A DNA stretch of 64,000 bases, from assembly GCA_965644295.1 (NCBI GenBank), contig CBFFRP010000133.1:62001-126000 (forward strand). The letters run 5' to 3'. The DNA is from Paraphysomonas bandaiensis (taxonomy: Eukaryota; Chrysophyceae). Below, piece by piece: positions 1 through 11,861 of this stretch; position 1 is the stretch's first letter, and each line of letters begins with the position of its first letter. The position numbers and the translations under genes were made by a program. Below the pieces are notes generated by a model. That model made no database searches and was not told where the DNA came from. It worked only from the letters and a program-made list of their open reading frames with translations.

Positions 1-211
1 GTAACATATATATATATATATGCATACATATTAACAAACCATACATATATATACATACACTCACCTACCTCCCAATGATTGTAGTTATTACTGCACCATG
101 AATGAGGGCTATAGCTCACAATAATTGCATATATATCTCATACTATATATCCCCCTCATAATATCAGTATACATAACAAGCCTCTTCATAGTGAAGTAGT
201 CAAGTAGCAGC

Positions 212-1540
212 ATGTCTATGTATTATCGTCCTTTCAACAATATTCCTCAACTTGCTAATATAATCGGTGGTAAGTTACATTCCAGTGATATTACAATCAA
301 GTGTTAATACTCTTAATAATAGCCATAATTGGAGGGCTCAGTTGTTTTATCATACTACTGAGTTGCATTCGATACAAACACTTAAACACCATATCAGGGA
401 AGCTTGTATTTTGGCAAAACTCTTATATCATACTAGAAAGTGTTGGGATACTGTTTTTATCGCCTAATATTTACGAGACGTGCGTTCTACAGGCCTTTTT
501 AATTGAATTTGCTACAATCGGTTCCATGCTATGGGCATGCATGATTGTGTATGTTCTTCTTCATATCACACAAGGTCGATTCAGTGCACTTGGATCATAT
601 AAGCCAGAAAACGATATGCCCACTTTTTCAGCTATTTGTTTTATTGGCTCCTTAATTGTTGGAATGGTACCTGTGGCTTCAAGTATGTTATCTTGACGTC
701 TTTTATGTTTGTAATTTATGTGTTCTGCTAGGGTCTTATGGACTGGTGAATGGAAAGTATTATTGCTATATTCACGACAGAACAACTACTTCTCGTGCCG
801 TTCTCTCCGCACATTACGGAATCATGTGGAGTCTAATAACATTCATTCTTATAGCCTCCGTACGAGTCTACTACCAAGTAATGCATTGTTCTGTGATTCA
901 ATTTGTACTTATACATTATGAATTATGCAGCTGAAAAACTTGAATACAACAAGACCGTTTATTACGTCAGAGTCGAAAATGATTCCTAGCACCACCACAG
1001 TGTCACTCATTGGCGACGCAGATTCCGTCAAATTGGTTCGACCTGCAGTTTCTTCGCGCTCATCAAATGCAACTATTAAGGCTGTATATGGAAGACTAAT
1101 ATACTATCCTCTCTTACTACTGGTATTGCCGTGTACATGTAACATTATTGTGTACTTGTCTGCAGCCCTGTTGTGAATGCCGTATACCTTTTCTAGAACT
1201 CATTTTGCAACTGTTTCAGATATGGGAGATACCGATATCTGTGTATCGTATTTGGCTCGCGGCTGAGCATACGAAGCCTCCTCTTGCTCTCTTTGTAGTG
1301 GCGGTGTTTTTAGTGAGATGTCATGTAAGTTACTGTGCTGGTTTTACTATTGAATCAACATATCTTTCCTTGTTACAGGGTATGTACAACCTCTTGGTGT
1401 TTGCAATGCAACCGACAACAAGAAGAGAGTGGCGACGAGATACCCATGCTTTAAGCTCCTATGTGAAGAATTGTTTCGATTGTAAATCATTCCACAACAC
1501 TCAAAACGATGAGCTGGACTGTTCTCAGGTAGATGTATAA
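212..1540 (+). CDS. Seven-transmembrane receptor, cAMP-receptor-like (CAR/GCR1 type)
   Basis: Proposed exons are 212-269, 302-682, 732-877, 931-1130, 1166-1181, 1220-1324 and 1379-1540. They join in frame to 355 residues. Seven hydrophobic helices can be seen: TM1 begins VLILLIIAIIGG, TM3 runs through IEFATIGSMLWACMIVYVLL, TM6 is around YYPLLLLVLPPVVNAIW, and TM7 ends at the tail motif GMYNLLVFAM. The YYCYI motif before TM5 and the NxxVF-like end of TM7 resemble Dictyostelium cAMP-receptor-like and plant GCR1-type receptors, which act at the plasma membrane with heterotrimeric G proteins. The cytosolic tail is short and cysteine-containing. Exon 5 is only 16 nt. The ATG at 212 was chosen because it gives a short N-terminus before TM1; the ligand cannot be inferred. 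Confidence 0.75.
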
Positions 1541-1878
1541 ATGCCCTATAGGTCTATCGAACCAAGCGAAAACGCCAGTTTATATAAATTGGAGTTTGTA
1601 GCTTTTGAGTGTGCATGTAAGAACACTGCGTATAACACATCGTGGTGATATCCTCGACTAGTGGCACTTTTCCAGGCTTCATAGTAATAGCGTTGTATAT
1701 ATGACTTCATTTGGTTAAGTGTTACCATTGCTGTTTTCGTCATTAGTTAGCGGGTGTCGAATTATTCTTTTTAAAGTAATTTCATTTTCAAGAAATAGTA
1801 TTATAAATATCGATAATATTTCTAAAGACACGACACACTCAGTTTTGAGTTTCGTATAAATCCAATGCCAATAAGAAC

Positions 1879-1997
1879 TAGGGCTGCGTAGCAATTGTAA
1901 CAATTAATTTCAATTAATTTCAATTATTTGTCAAGTATTGAAATTGAAACAGCTAATAATAATTGACAATTAATCGTTACATTGTTACGCAGACTTG
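1879..1997. mobile_element. hAT-type MITE, 119 bp, with 8-bp target duplication
   Basis: The terminal inverted repeats share CTGCGTARCAAT at both ends, followed by AT-rich near-palindromic sequence. The flanking octamers ataagaac (1871-1878) and atacgaac (1998-2005) differ at one base, as expected for an aged 8-bp hAT target duplication. The termini resemble those of the larger element at 42591-43639, so both probably used the same transposase. Confidence 0.7.
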
Positions 1998-2313
1998 ATA
2001 CGAACATACAGCGAGAATGGTGCTTACGGCGACACACAAGTAAGATACTAGTTAGTAAATGGTAGATGCTTATCTAGCTTGACTAATTCGGACTCTTGAA
2101 GTCCTATTGCAAAATAAACTTCTTGTTTTGTTTTAAGTACTTAAAAAACATTTTAGTGGTATATATTAATCATTAAATACACAGTACTACAAGAATCAAA
2201 AATTTTACATAAAAGTATAACTATTAATTAAGAAACGGTGATTAAATATTATATCACATAGTACAATATACTGGATGAAGACTGTATAATATCTAGTAGT
2301 AGTGAATGTCTGA

Positions 2314-2560
2314 TTCTTAGCAATAGGCGTTTAAGAGTCCGAAATAAAGTAGCAAAACAATTTAACTAACTAGTACTTAACTGTGACATCCTACTATTAT
2401 TTAACGCTACGAAAGCTGCTTGTGCGTCACCGCAAGCACTAAAGTGCAACCACTTTCGCTCTATCACGCGAAGAAAATGCAGTAAGCACAAGCAAATTGT
2501 TGATATACCTAAAATCTACTGACTTCAGGATTTTTGAGTCCTTAAGGTGAACACCCCGCA
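2314..2560 (+). repeat. Interspersed repeat family A, copy 1
   Basis: It starts near TTAGCAATAGGCGTT and contains the family core (TTTAACGCTACGAAAGCTGC, then GTGCGTC...GTGCAACCACTT). Other copies lie near 13.5, 14.2, 19.8, 20.1, 33.0, 62.0 and 62.3-62.7 kb. No protein is encoded in this copy. Confidence 0.7.
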
Positions 2561-3246
2561 TACATGTAATCTATGCACTCATGCAATCGTGTAATTAATA
2601 TAGTACCCTTATTTATGCTTTGTATACAATACAATATATATAGCACATAATGTTATCGAGTGTATATTTTACTTGCACACATATCATGAAATTATAGCAA
2701 ATAGTGACTCTCTGAATTGGTGTAACGAGAAGAATTCATGTACACGACATTGATACTGAGGATATAGATGTAACACAGGCTTAGCGTCCCTGGTCCCTGG
2801 ACAAGACTCCTCTCAGCAACTTAAGTGACGCTCATGTAGTAATCAAATAGTTTCATACATTGTAGATCATAGTGGGGATAGGTTAAAATGTATTCAGTAA
2901 CCGTCAATAATTAACAACCGATTCGCAATACTCAAGTCAATATATTGCTACAATTGTGACATGTATTAACACTTTGAAAATCTACTGCCCTTGTATTCAC
3001 ACCACTTTGACTAACTATACATTGCAATATATTAATCCATTCATGCTTTATAAGGCATAGACTATTCATAGAATATATATTGTTTATACAACCTATGACT
3101 TTAAAGCCATATCACGGTATGACTACAACCCACAGTAACTATAAAACAGCGAGAGAACTAGGAAGTGAATATATATAGACACATTTATTTTCTGCGCACA
3201 AACTTACTGCTTCGTATTCAATGTATTTGTCTCCCAATACGTTTAA

Positions 3247-4334
3247 CTATATCTGGTTATTTCTTGTACAGTTGTACACACCAAGCGAAGGTGGGGCCGG
3301 GTCAGTATCAGAAGGGAGTGGCTCGAAACTACACTCCAGCAGTGACTGGTATCTGGGAGGAACACTGTCCACTTCACTTGCCCAACGGAACCGAGAATCA
3401 CAAGGCACTCCCCATTCATCATTGAACTTACAACCGTGCCCACCAAACAAATGGTCATGCTGTTGAAGGGATGCGACCGCAGGGTTTATAAATACCATCA
3501 TTCTTTTAACTATCCGAAGGCCTAATGCTTGAACACAAGTCGCCGCCGCTGAATTACGTACTCTTTCCGTAAGGTCCTCCGAATATATGAACCCTGCCGC
3601 GGTTAAACGAGCTTTCCACCACCAGGCCTCTCGGGCTTCTACGTGATGCCATCCACCATTATTACTTGCTGTTACAAACAATAAAGCAGCTTGCTTAAAT
3701 GTTGCCATATAATTGGACATATACTGTCTCCCGACATGTTCCAGAAACTCTACACACCATACAGCATCATATGTCCTATCGGGCCACCAGGGACCTCTCG
3801 TATAATCGTGTTCAATGATATGATTCAATGGAAGCAATGAATGTTCGACTGCATCATGTGACCCCTCTATACATAACACGTCAGCTCCATATGATAAGAA
3901 GTAAGAGGATGATATCCCTCTACCGCATCCCACATCTATTAGACTCTTGACTGCAAGAGGACCCTGTGTATGATATGAGTGTATTGTATGTGTGGTTAGG
4001 TGCATAGTACCATCATATAGTTCCATGTGTTGTTAGATACACCCATACGATCATACTGAGTGAACCCTCCCAAGTGAAGCTTATCTCCTTTACCTCCATA
4101 GAATTTACGTATATGATTCGCATGTTTCTCTTGGTCTCCTGTGATACGTATAGAGGGTAGAGGAGGAGGGGAGGGAGGTGTGTGTGGATGAGGGGTGTGT
4201 GTGTGGAGGGGGGGAGAGAGTGATGCGGGAGATTCACTCACAGATGTATTCTGTAGTATTATCAGTATTATAACACTTATGAGAATACATGAAAGAAGAA
4301 GTGGGGATTGAAGTGATATTTTGGATCGAGACAT
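3247..4334 (-). CDS. Membrane-anchored SAM-dependent methyltransferase
   Basis: Exon 1 is 4334-4011 and exon 2 is 3963-3247, with a 47-bp intron; the product has 346 residues. A signal anchor (LLLSCILISVIILIIL, about residues 12-28) precedes a Pro/Thr/His-rich stem, so this is probably a type II membrane protein with a lumenal catalytic domain. Removing the intron creates TWNYMMGPLAVKSLIDVGCG. The DVGCGRG motif is the SAM-binding loop of class I methyltransferases, and YDAVWCVEFLEHVGR is the typical downstream motif IV region. Similar GGFT...TWNYMM...DVGCGRG proteins are, to my knowledge, widespread in stramenopile-type algae and oomycetes; the substrate is unknown. The ATG at 4334 is the only one just before the anchor. 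Further upstream the frame runs into a microsatellite. Confidence 0.8.
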
Positions 4335-4708
4335 GCAATAAAAGAGACGAGAGCACCACCAAATGAAGTGAAGAGAGCATTGGAATGGATGCATGTATGT
4401 ATGTATGTATGTATGTATGTATGTATGTATGTATGTATGTATGTATGTATGTATGTATGTATGTATGTATGTACTGTACACGTATATGTATGTGCAGGTA
4501 TACCGCAGTATACTGGTATACTGTTAAGCGATAGCCAAAATTTGAGGCACAGATCACTCATTTCACTGCTGCTTGTTGCACTTGTTTGTGTGCTGTGCTG
4601 TTGTTCCAAGTGTGCTCTTACAGGAGGAGAATATCCGTCATCCAGACACGAATTACTTGGAACAAATTGACATATTTATAATATTTTGAAAGTGATATAT
4701 CGAGTATA
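4335..4708. promoter_or_regulatory. Divergent promoter region containing a tetranucleotide microsatellite
   Basis: This 374-bp spacer lies between two divergent start codons and must hold both promoters. It includes the (ATGT)n array at 4393-4473 and AT-rich, TATA-like sequence about 4675-4705 just before the plus-strand gene. Confidence 0.5.
4393..4473. repeat. (ATGT)n microsatellite, about 20 units
   Basis: An uninterrupted ATGT tandem array. In one minus frame it yields a Tyr-Ile-His-Thr repeat upstream of the methyltransferase start, which I take as non-coding. Confidence 0.95.
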
Positions 4709-6984
4709 ATGTCAAGTTTAAGTGAAGCAGAGAAAATGATGCAGCATAACATCGATATGATGTCTTGGGAATATGGATTTGATGTCGTTATTGTCTGCTG
4801 TAGCAGTGGTCAACAAGCTAGGTACTGGCAGCGCCGCCTGGATGATGGAAGGTAAGTGAGTACTCTGAACTATGTGTCTTCTGATATATATACACCAGAG
4901 GATCTTTGCTTCCTTCCAATTGTGTCGTGTTGGCTGTAAAAGAAGATTGGCCAGGTATTTTGCATCACTAAGTGTGAATAAATGTAATAATCTGAGACTC
5001 AGGTGGTGCTGGTAATGCCCTTGGCACTTTGTATGCCTACAAAAATGCTGTCCATCTGGCTAATGAACGATATGGGCTAAATATCAACAAGTCTCTGGAA
5101 GACGGCCTAATTAGCATCGGTCTTTACCACACAGCTGGTAAAGGTACTCGCCTTGCTCCACTTCCAGGTGCTGAAAACAATAATAAACCGGGGGTTAAAC
5201 TTCCTTCAACGATTAAGGCTGGAGGGCGCCTTGTACCCATGACTATCCTGGAAGCGGTGGTAAAGCAGACTAGTAGCTACGCCAAGAGCCGACCAGGACG
5301 TCTGTCTGTTTTCTGGGGAGATCAAGTGTTTCTCCCAACAGTTCCGGTGGAATACGATGTAACACATCATGTGGATATTCTCTGTTCTCTTGGGCCGATG
5401 CCCTCTGAGCAAGAATGGCAGGATAAGGGGATGGATAAGTATGGTCTTATTGCCAAAAGCACCAGTGGAGATGCTGCACAGGTACGTTAGTACACGTATA
5501 TTTTTGTATGAACAGCTCGTTACCATGTGATATCAGGTGGATAAAGTGGACCACTCCACTGCCGTGAATCTACTTTCCGGTCTGGGTGAGATAGAGGGTG
5601 TTGGTGTGTCCTTAGGATCCTTCAGTATCTCATCTTATATGCTATTTGCGCTACTCGAAGAATTCCAGACTGAGCTCGAGGCTCGGAAAGGAAAGCTGGA
5701 TTCCGATCCCCATCTCTGGATGCCCATGACCCTCCGAAAGGATGCCTATATTCAGTTGATGCAGCAGAAGGAAGTATCTACAGAAGTAGCAGGCCTCCAT
5801 TATGAACGCATTCGTGCTTTCCTGAAGAGATTCCATGCCGGAGAAGCTAGTTCAGGCACTTCGCTGGGATTGTTTGGGGCAGTGAATGTCGGCCAAGGTG
5901 TGTATTGGTGGGACTATGGACAGCTGAAGTTGTATCAGAGAAACGCGTTGCTAATGGCTGAAAGGTAATAATTCAGTTTTCGTATTCACGAGTGAATATT
6001 ACGAGGATGTCTTACCGTTATTTTATGGTATTTAGCACTACGGAATCCGCTCTCATGCGCCGTTTCTTTGGTCTTGCGGACACAAGCCGAGTGAGGGACT
6101 CGTCGATAATAAAAACTGCAGTGGACAGTTACTCCTGTGTTTCTTCCTGTCATCTGGGCACACAAAGTAGCAAAGTATCTTGTGGTTCCGTTAGAAGGAG
6201 TGTACTTTGCAATGTGCGGTGCAAATACATAGATGCAGAGGACTGTATCCTTATAAACGTTACGGCGGATAGGATATATGCAAGACCCGGATGTATTGTC
6301 TACAACATCATCGATGAAAGTGAGGACGGACTTGATCTGAACCATGGTCAGGTGCTCGCTGGCGTATTCTCTAATGATGGTAGTCAACTGGTTATGCGTA
6401 GTGCTACTACGATAGATGGAGGTATACACTTACCTATCTAACATATAGTACATTGTATAGTAGGATTGGTTTTGTCTACATTCATAGCCTGTAATAATTT
6501 CGTGTGAAGTATGTGCATTTTGTGGAGAGTATTTTCATGGAATTTTTCGTAGGCAAGGCGTGGAAGCAGGAACTTGAGTGGAATCCAAAGACATTTGAGG
6601 ATGTCTATGAGATGAATACTAATGCAGACCCCATCAACATCGAGAGACAGGCCACTACGGCCCATTCTTCTAAATGGAAGTCTCTCACGGAAGGACCTAA
6701 GAGCACAGTAAAAGAGGATGCTCCAGTCACTCAACCACCCGCCCAAACCGGACAGGTTTCAGAAGCTGCAGCCCTTGTGGCTGCTCGAGACCAGGAGCTT
6801 ATGAATACTGCGGTAAGAACTGTCAACACCACTAGGTATATGCACACTTAACTCGATGTGTTTTCAGAGAGCATACTCATCCTTCTGGACGGGATTTGCG
6901 ATAGGTGCGATGACTACAATGGCGAGTATGAGTGTCGGGGCTGTCATTGCATTATCGTTCTTCTTTCGACCACAGAAAAGATAG
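4709..6984 (+). CDS. UDP-sugar-pyrophosphorylase-like nucleotidyltransferase with C-terminal membrane anchor
   Basis: Seven exons: 4709-4851, 4899-4954, 5003-5481, 5537-5964, 6036-6421, 6553-6812 and 6868-6984. They join in frame to 622 residues. The early motif DWPGGAGNALGTLYAY and the later TAGKGTRLAPLPGAENNNKP resemble the glycine-rich NTP-binding loop of sugar-phosphate nucleotidyltransferases (GxGxR..P......KP), and KPGVKLP continues it. VFWGDQVF looks like the family's metal-binding Asp region. The last exon encodes one hydrophobic helix (FWTGFAIGAMTTMASMSVGA) ending in FFFRPQKR, so the protein is probably tail-anchored, facing the cytosol. A Pro/Ala-rich linker precedes it. The family looks conserved but I cannot name a substrate; a sugar-1-phosphate plus UTP or GTP is plausible. 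Confidence 0.7.
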
Positions 6985-7449
6985 GCAGTTAAATTTTCTT
7001 TGCTGATAGTGTGATACAATGCGCTGCAAGCTCGTTTTGTTTCCTTTTGTGCTAGTAGCTGACTACACCCGTGTTGAAAGGATGCTTTCATGATTAGCGA
7101 TATTATTGCGCCACATTAATTTTGACCTTGCTATTATAATCGGGTATGATATCCATGCGGCGTTAGTCTCTAGTAAGTGTAATCATGCATTGACTTTTGA
7201 TCTTTTGATTACTTCGATGCCACTCATAATTAGCGGCTCCTTTTTCGTGCGAAAAATACATAGCAATACACGACAGCAGTGTTATATCTAAAATACACAG
7301 CAGCAGTCTCTAAATATGACAGAACTGATTGATTATATCTTGTATAGACACATATTTATAAACACAAGTGCACCTTCAATTTTCTTAGCAACTATAATCC
7401 ATAAAATTCTTTGAATGTACTTTCATACTTGATGAGAACAACAGTCAAT
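6985..7449. other. Tail-to-tail intergenic spacer
   Basis: AT-rich sequence between two convergent genes. I see no gene or repeat in it. Confidence 0.5.
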
Positions 7450-8148
7450 CTACGATATTTTATTTTTTAAGTATGCTCTAATAGCATCACCTCCATCGCG
7501 CATAACACCAGCCGGAGGGTCAACTAAAACATCATCATGGCATATGAACTCTAAGGCACTGCAGCGGAACATGGATCGCGGAAGTGATGAAACATTTACA
7601 CGGCTCATTAAAATATGGTGCAAGTTTGAAAGATTTCCAAGTGATTCTGGTAATTTTGTTAACGCGGTATTGCCATCGAGATGCAGAAATATGAGACTGT
7701 TACAAGCTCCGATCTCATCTGGGATGGACTCTAGTCTGTTATTGTCCAAACGACATTCTTTTAAGTTCATAAGCGCTCCAATATCTTCAGGTAGAGAGGT
7801 GAGTAAATTATAATGCAAAGATAAACTATTCAACATTTTCAATAATGGAAACACGCCTGTGGGAAATTCTGTAAGCATGTTATGATCTAAGTGAAGCTCT
7901 GTGAGGCTATCTGCCACACGGGAGAACACAGTCTTATGCGAGATGACTTGGGTTGTTAATTTCAGCCCCTGTAAATCAAGAATTATGTTACCAGTACTAT
8001 GGTCGTGTCTCTTATGTGTTTGTATGAGGTCAACACACCTCTGTTGGGAGGCCTTATGAATACCCCGCTTACAGGCCATTTCAAAGAGTGATGGGAGGGT
8101 AGAGGGTACACACCCACAGCGGCAAGATATCTCATGGTGTGGTTGCAT
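7450..8148 (-). CDS. Leucine-rich repeat protein (Shoc2/PIRL-like repeats)
   Basis: A single exon of 232 residues starting at the ATG complementary to 8146-8148. After an N-terminal cysteine-containing segment there are about five to six LRRs of the LxxLxLxxNxLxxLPxxIGxL type. Examples are LTELHLDHNMLTEFPTGVF, LNSLSLHYNLLTSLPEDIG, LKECRLDNNRLESIPDEIG and LIFLHLDGN. No signal peptide, membrane helix or kinase domain is visible, so it is probably a cytosolic or nuclear scaffold. The C-terminus (AIRAYLKNKIS) is typical of the cap after such arrays. It is the only gene here followed on the same strand by its upstream neighbour (ornithine aminotransferase), breaking the strand alternation. Confidence 0.8.
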   Translation of the reverse strand: MQPHHEISCRCGCVPSTLPSLFEMACKRGIHKASQQRCVDLIQTHKRHDHSTGNIILDLQGLKLTTQVISHKTVFSRVADSLTELHLDHNMLTEFPTGVFPLLKMLNSLSLHYNLLTSLPEDIGALMNLKECRLDNNRLESIPDEIGACNSLIFLHLDGNTALTKLPESLGNLSNLHHILMSRVNVSSLPRSMFRCSALEFICHDDVLVDPPAGVMRDGGDAIRAYLKNKIS

Positions 8149-9036
8149 TTAGCATGAGGTATATAGCGCAATGTTGATATGATTATGTATGATATGTGCT
8201 GGACTGTATATGGCCATTAATAACATATGAATACCAGTACCAGTCATACGCACGCACTTGCTTGGAATATCCATATTATCTCATCTAAAGAAAGGCTAAA
8301 AATATACTATTTTTTAAAATAAATACCTTTTTTATATCCCAGAAAAGCTATAAAACTTGCAATAATCGATACACCTGCTGACCACACTGGACTGTTTATA
8401 TACAGAGGACAGACATACTGTACGAAAGAGGACAGAGGACATATATATCTCACGTTGCAATATTGAGAGATGAGAGCAGATATCCCTATATGCTAATCAC
8501 TATGCAAACTTCCTGCGATATGAATGATCCTTAACCAGATTCCATCTTTGTTTATACGTGAGGATAGCCTCAGAAGCCCCTTGACGCATTGAGAGGAATC
8601 ACTTGTCGCCTTTGCCTTATATCACCTTCCAAAGACCAAGTGGGCACTGTTATCTTCTGACCCTCGTATCTCAAGATTGTTACTCTACGAGGGTCGTAGT
8701 ACTTTGAGGGTTGCGACCTCTTCTTTATGTCCTTCTAGGAGCCTTAAAGGTAGTTGAGCTGAAAATAGAGGTAAACAGCGGTCAATTTTTACTAACTTAG
8801 CAGTATGAATTTGAATGGACTTGGTGCTTATAAAGGTAGAACAAAACATAAGTGAATTGTGTTTTCTTCCCTATAACTAATACAGAATAGTATGCGTTGC
8901 TTTGTTTGTGTGTTTTGGTATGTGCATATATATAGGGGTGGGGGGGTGCAGTTAGTTAGTTGCAGGTGGAAGTCTATCTAGCTTGACTAGGTTTCATCTA
9001 GCTACTCATCAGGTGCTGATTCTCGATGCTAGTTGC

Positions 9037-9314
9037 TGACAGCGTAACTAATCACTGCGTGCGGCCCTCTTGCGGGTGCTGCTGAGTGCTGCGACCGCAC
9101 ACCTCTACCCATGTACACATTGCATAGTTCAGCGGTTCCCCACCCGGGTTCTCACTGCATATTCAGCGCTGAATACCGTGTGATAATGATGTATGTAGCT
9201 AGTTGGGTTCAGAAGGTAGCTAGCAAATAATATGGGGCTCCTTAATCAAGTATTAGTTAGGTACCCACCCGCCCCCCACCCGGATCTACCTAAGTACGCG
9301 CTCAGAATGGAGCA
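9037..9314 (+). repeat. Interspersed repeat family B, copy 1
   Basis: About 275 bp closely matching 49895-50170. Shared landmarks are GACAGCGTAACTAATYACTG, CACTGCATATTCAGCGCTGA, GTACCCACCCGCCCCCC and TACGCGCTCAGA. It is relatively GC-rich for this window, has no ORF, and its termini are not clearly inverted. Confidence 0.8.
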
Positions 9315-9421
9315 GTATTGATTGATGAGGATGTATAATCGAAAGCAGATTGTCCTATATGCTAATCACTATGATGCAAACATGCAAACTTCCTGCGATA
9401 TTTTAAGTTATACTATATAGC

Positions 9422-9542
9422 TATATAGTGTTACTAAGTTGTTACTAAGTGTGAATAGAAGTAAGTGTTACTAAGAGTGTCGAAAGGTTATATAGTGTTA
9501 CTAAGTTGTTACTAAGTGTGAATAGAAGTAAGTGTTACTAAG
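9422..9542. repeat. Two-copy tandem repeat, 54-bp unit at 67-bp spacing
   Basis: The sequence tatatagtgttactaagttg... occurs at 9422-9475 and again at 9489-9542 with essentially no change. Each unit itself contains several TTACTAAG heptamer-like subrepeats. Confidence 0.85.
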
Positions 9543-9842
9543 TGAATCATCCTTGGTTACTAGAGAATTGTGACCGCCTCAATTATGATTATCATATATG
9601 GCAATTACTTTCGCGTACGGCTAATACTTCTGAAATTATGAAAGAAAGCGGTTTCTAGCTTATATATATGATATATGTAGTTCTTGTGCTGTGCTTCTAC
9701 GAAAAGGACATTCATACTGTGCAATTTTACTTTATTATTATTTCACTACTGTATGTGTGAGCATACTAACTGTGGAATTGTGTGCCAACAAGTAAAACTT
9801 CACTTAATTAAAACCCACAGTTATGTACTCATCCACAATACC

Positions 9843-11861
9843 TTACAGAGGCTGGAGTCCTTTCTTGAGGATCTCAAGTGCCTGGCTCAACTGCACAAAA
9901 CACGACATATTAGCCATTAGAAAAGAAAATACATACGTAATAAAGGCGGGTCAAAATAAGCCACAATAGTCGCAACACGCAATACACACAGTGCTATACC
10001 TCTGAGTCAGACATCACCAAAGGAGGAGTGAAGCGGATAATATCACCATGCGTAGGCTTAGCGAGCAGGCCTACGACGCACGCGTTAAGTCAGATTAGAT
10101 CACTCCAACATAAAAACATCATATCGGGACGATGCATATATTTAAAACGGGACAGTGTATAAGTAATGTTGGACATATAGGAGATAGAAGTAGCTGCAAC
10201 ACTTACCAAGCTGAGCGAGTTTGAGGCATATTTTCCATGCATATGTGCCGTCAGAAGAACGGTCATCAACGACCACTGCGTTCATAAGACCCTTTCCGCG
10301 TACCTGACAAACAAAATACAACCATTGATTCACCCATATTCAACATTATGGCATACATATCATCATACCTCTTTTATAATCGGGGAGCCGAAACCACGAA
10401 CTTCTTTGCGGAAAACTTCACCAAGTTTCTCAGATCGTTCCGCTAGTTTCTCGTCGACCAAAACCTTCAAAGCTTCTATCGCAACAGCGCAAGCAAGAGG
10501 GTTGCCACCGTAAGTGCTACCATGTTCCCCAGGCTTGATAGAGAGCATAACCTACAGGGCAGAAAAAAATAAGCAATGACACAATTCCAGCAAGAAACGC
10601 GTGTATATCTTAAAAAAAAGATATATACAACACATTGTAGATGAATATTCCAGTTACATGAATACTAGTGTATAGCTCAAAGTCGTGCAAGAACGAATGT
10701 ATTCATACCTCATCATCCGCAAGCACCGCTGACACAGGAAGCACTCCTCCCGAAAGAGCCTTACCAAGACAGATGACATCGGGGCGCACAGGCCCGTGGT
10801 CCACGGCGAGCATACGTCCGGTACGGCATAAGCCAGTTTGCACCTACTCATATAGTATGCAATAAGTAGAAAAAGACTACTGGTCTAAAAGCATAGAATG
10901 GACGGATTTCGAATAATGGAAACACAAGCAAGATACGAACCTCATCAGCTATAAAAAGGACATTGTACTTGTCACACAAAGCACGAACACCAGGCAAATA
11001 TCCTTCATCTGGTACGACTACCCCGGCTTCACCCTGAATTGGCTCCACCATGAAGGCTGCTGTATTGGGATCAGATATCGCTGCTTCAAGAGCAGAGAGG
11101 TTGTTGTAATCCACCTGCAGGAATACATGCCAGTTAACTACGAATAATGCACAAAAACGAACACAGAGCTCACAAAACATAAGTAGTATGACATACTTAC
11201 GATTTCAAAACCCGGCATATATGGCCCAAACCCAGTGTAGCTCGTAGGATCAGTTGACGAGGAGATTGCGGACATAGTACGCCCCCAGAAGTTATTGCGA
11301 GCAAAGACAACTTTCGCCTTCCCGTCTGGGACCCCCTTGACGGTGTAAGCCCACTTGCGAGCAAGCTTCACTGCGGTCTCACCAGCTTCTACGCCGGTGT
11401 TCATGGGAAGGACCTAAACTAGAATAAGCCCAAATCTCATGATACCGACGTCGAAAACAGATTATTCTCTCCTTCAATTCCACACTTACCTTATCATATT
11501 TGAACATATCCGTGACGAATTGTGTGTAGACAGACATCTGATCACTGTGGAAAGCTCGAGAGGTGAGGGTCAACACCTCAGCTTGTTTTTTTAAGGCCTC
11601 AACTATACGCGGGTGACAGTGGCCCTGATTAACAGCACTGTAGGCAGCCAGGAAGTCAAAGTACTTCTTTCCCTCAACATCCCACATGTAGATTCCTTCT
11701 CCACGATTTATGACGGCTGGAATAGGGCTATAATTATGGGCACTTGTGGCTCTTTCCAGGGCAATAATTTGCTCAGTTCTAGAGCCCGACGACAGGCATC
11801 TGACGCATCGAACAGGAGACGACAAGTCTCTTGTGAACCTTCGAATCATAGGCGAGAGCAT
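9843..11861 (-). CDS. OAT: Ornithine aminotransferase, mitochondrial
   Basis: Eight exons on the minus strand: 11861-11490, 11413-11201, 11114-10941, 10843-10709, 10551-10369, 10303-10207, 10070-10000 and 9890-9843. They join in frame to 430 residues, the usual length for the family. The enzyme transfers the delta-amino group of ornithine to 2-oxoglutarate, using PLP. Seen motifs: [21 protein letters not shown] (family signature), FIADEV with the PLP-pyridine Asp near residue 252, and GKALSGG with the Schiff-base Lys near 281. [10 protein letters not shown] completes the active site. The N-terminus [19 protein letters not shown] is Arg/Ser-rich and lacks acidic residues for about 10 positions, as in a matrix-targeting presequence. 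The divergent neighbour begins about 640 bp upstream. Confidence 0.95.

Larger units (their letters stand above)
1541..3246. other. Tail-to-tail intergenic region with two repeats
   Basis: No credible gene is seen. The stretch is AT-rich and contains a small hAT-type MITE (1879-1997) and a copy of interspersed family A (about 2314-2560). The rest shows no recognisable structure. Confidence 0.6.
8149..9842. other. Gene-free stretch with family B repeat and short duplications
   Basis: This contains a copy of family B (9037-9314), a 54-bp direct repeat (9422-9542) and a segment near 8475-8520 that recurs at about 9343-9398 (tatgctaatcacta followed by gcaaacttcctgcgatat). No coding region is supported. 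Confidence 0.55.

Noticed and set aside
4236-4557. Minus-strand ORFs with Tyr-Ile-His-Thr repeats, and a plus ORF with Met-Tyr-Val-Cys repeats
   Set aside because: They are translations of the (ATGT)n microsatellite; the real methyltransferase begins after it.
5986-6429. 147-residue minus ORF opposite the nucleotidyltransferase gene
   Set aside because: It lies antisense to an exon with clear splice sites and shows no recognisable protein features.
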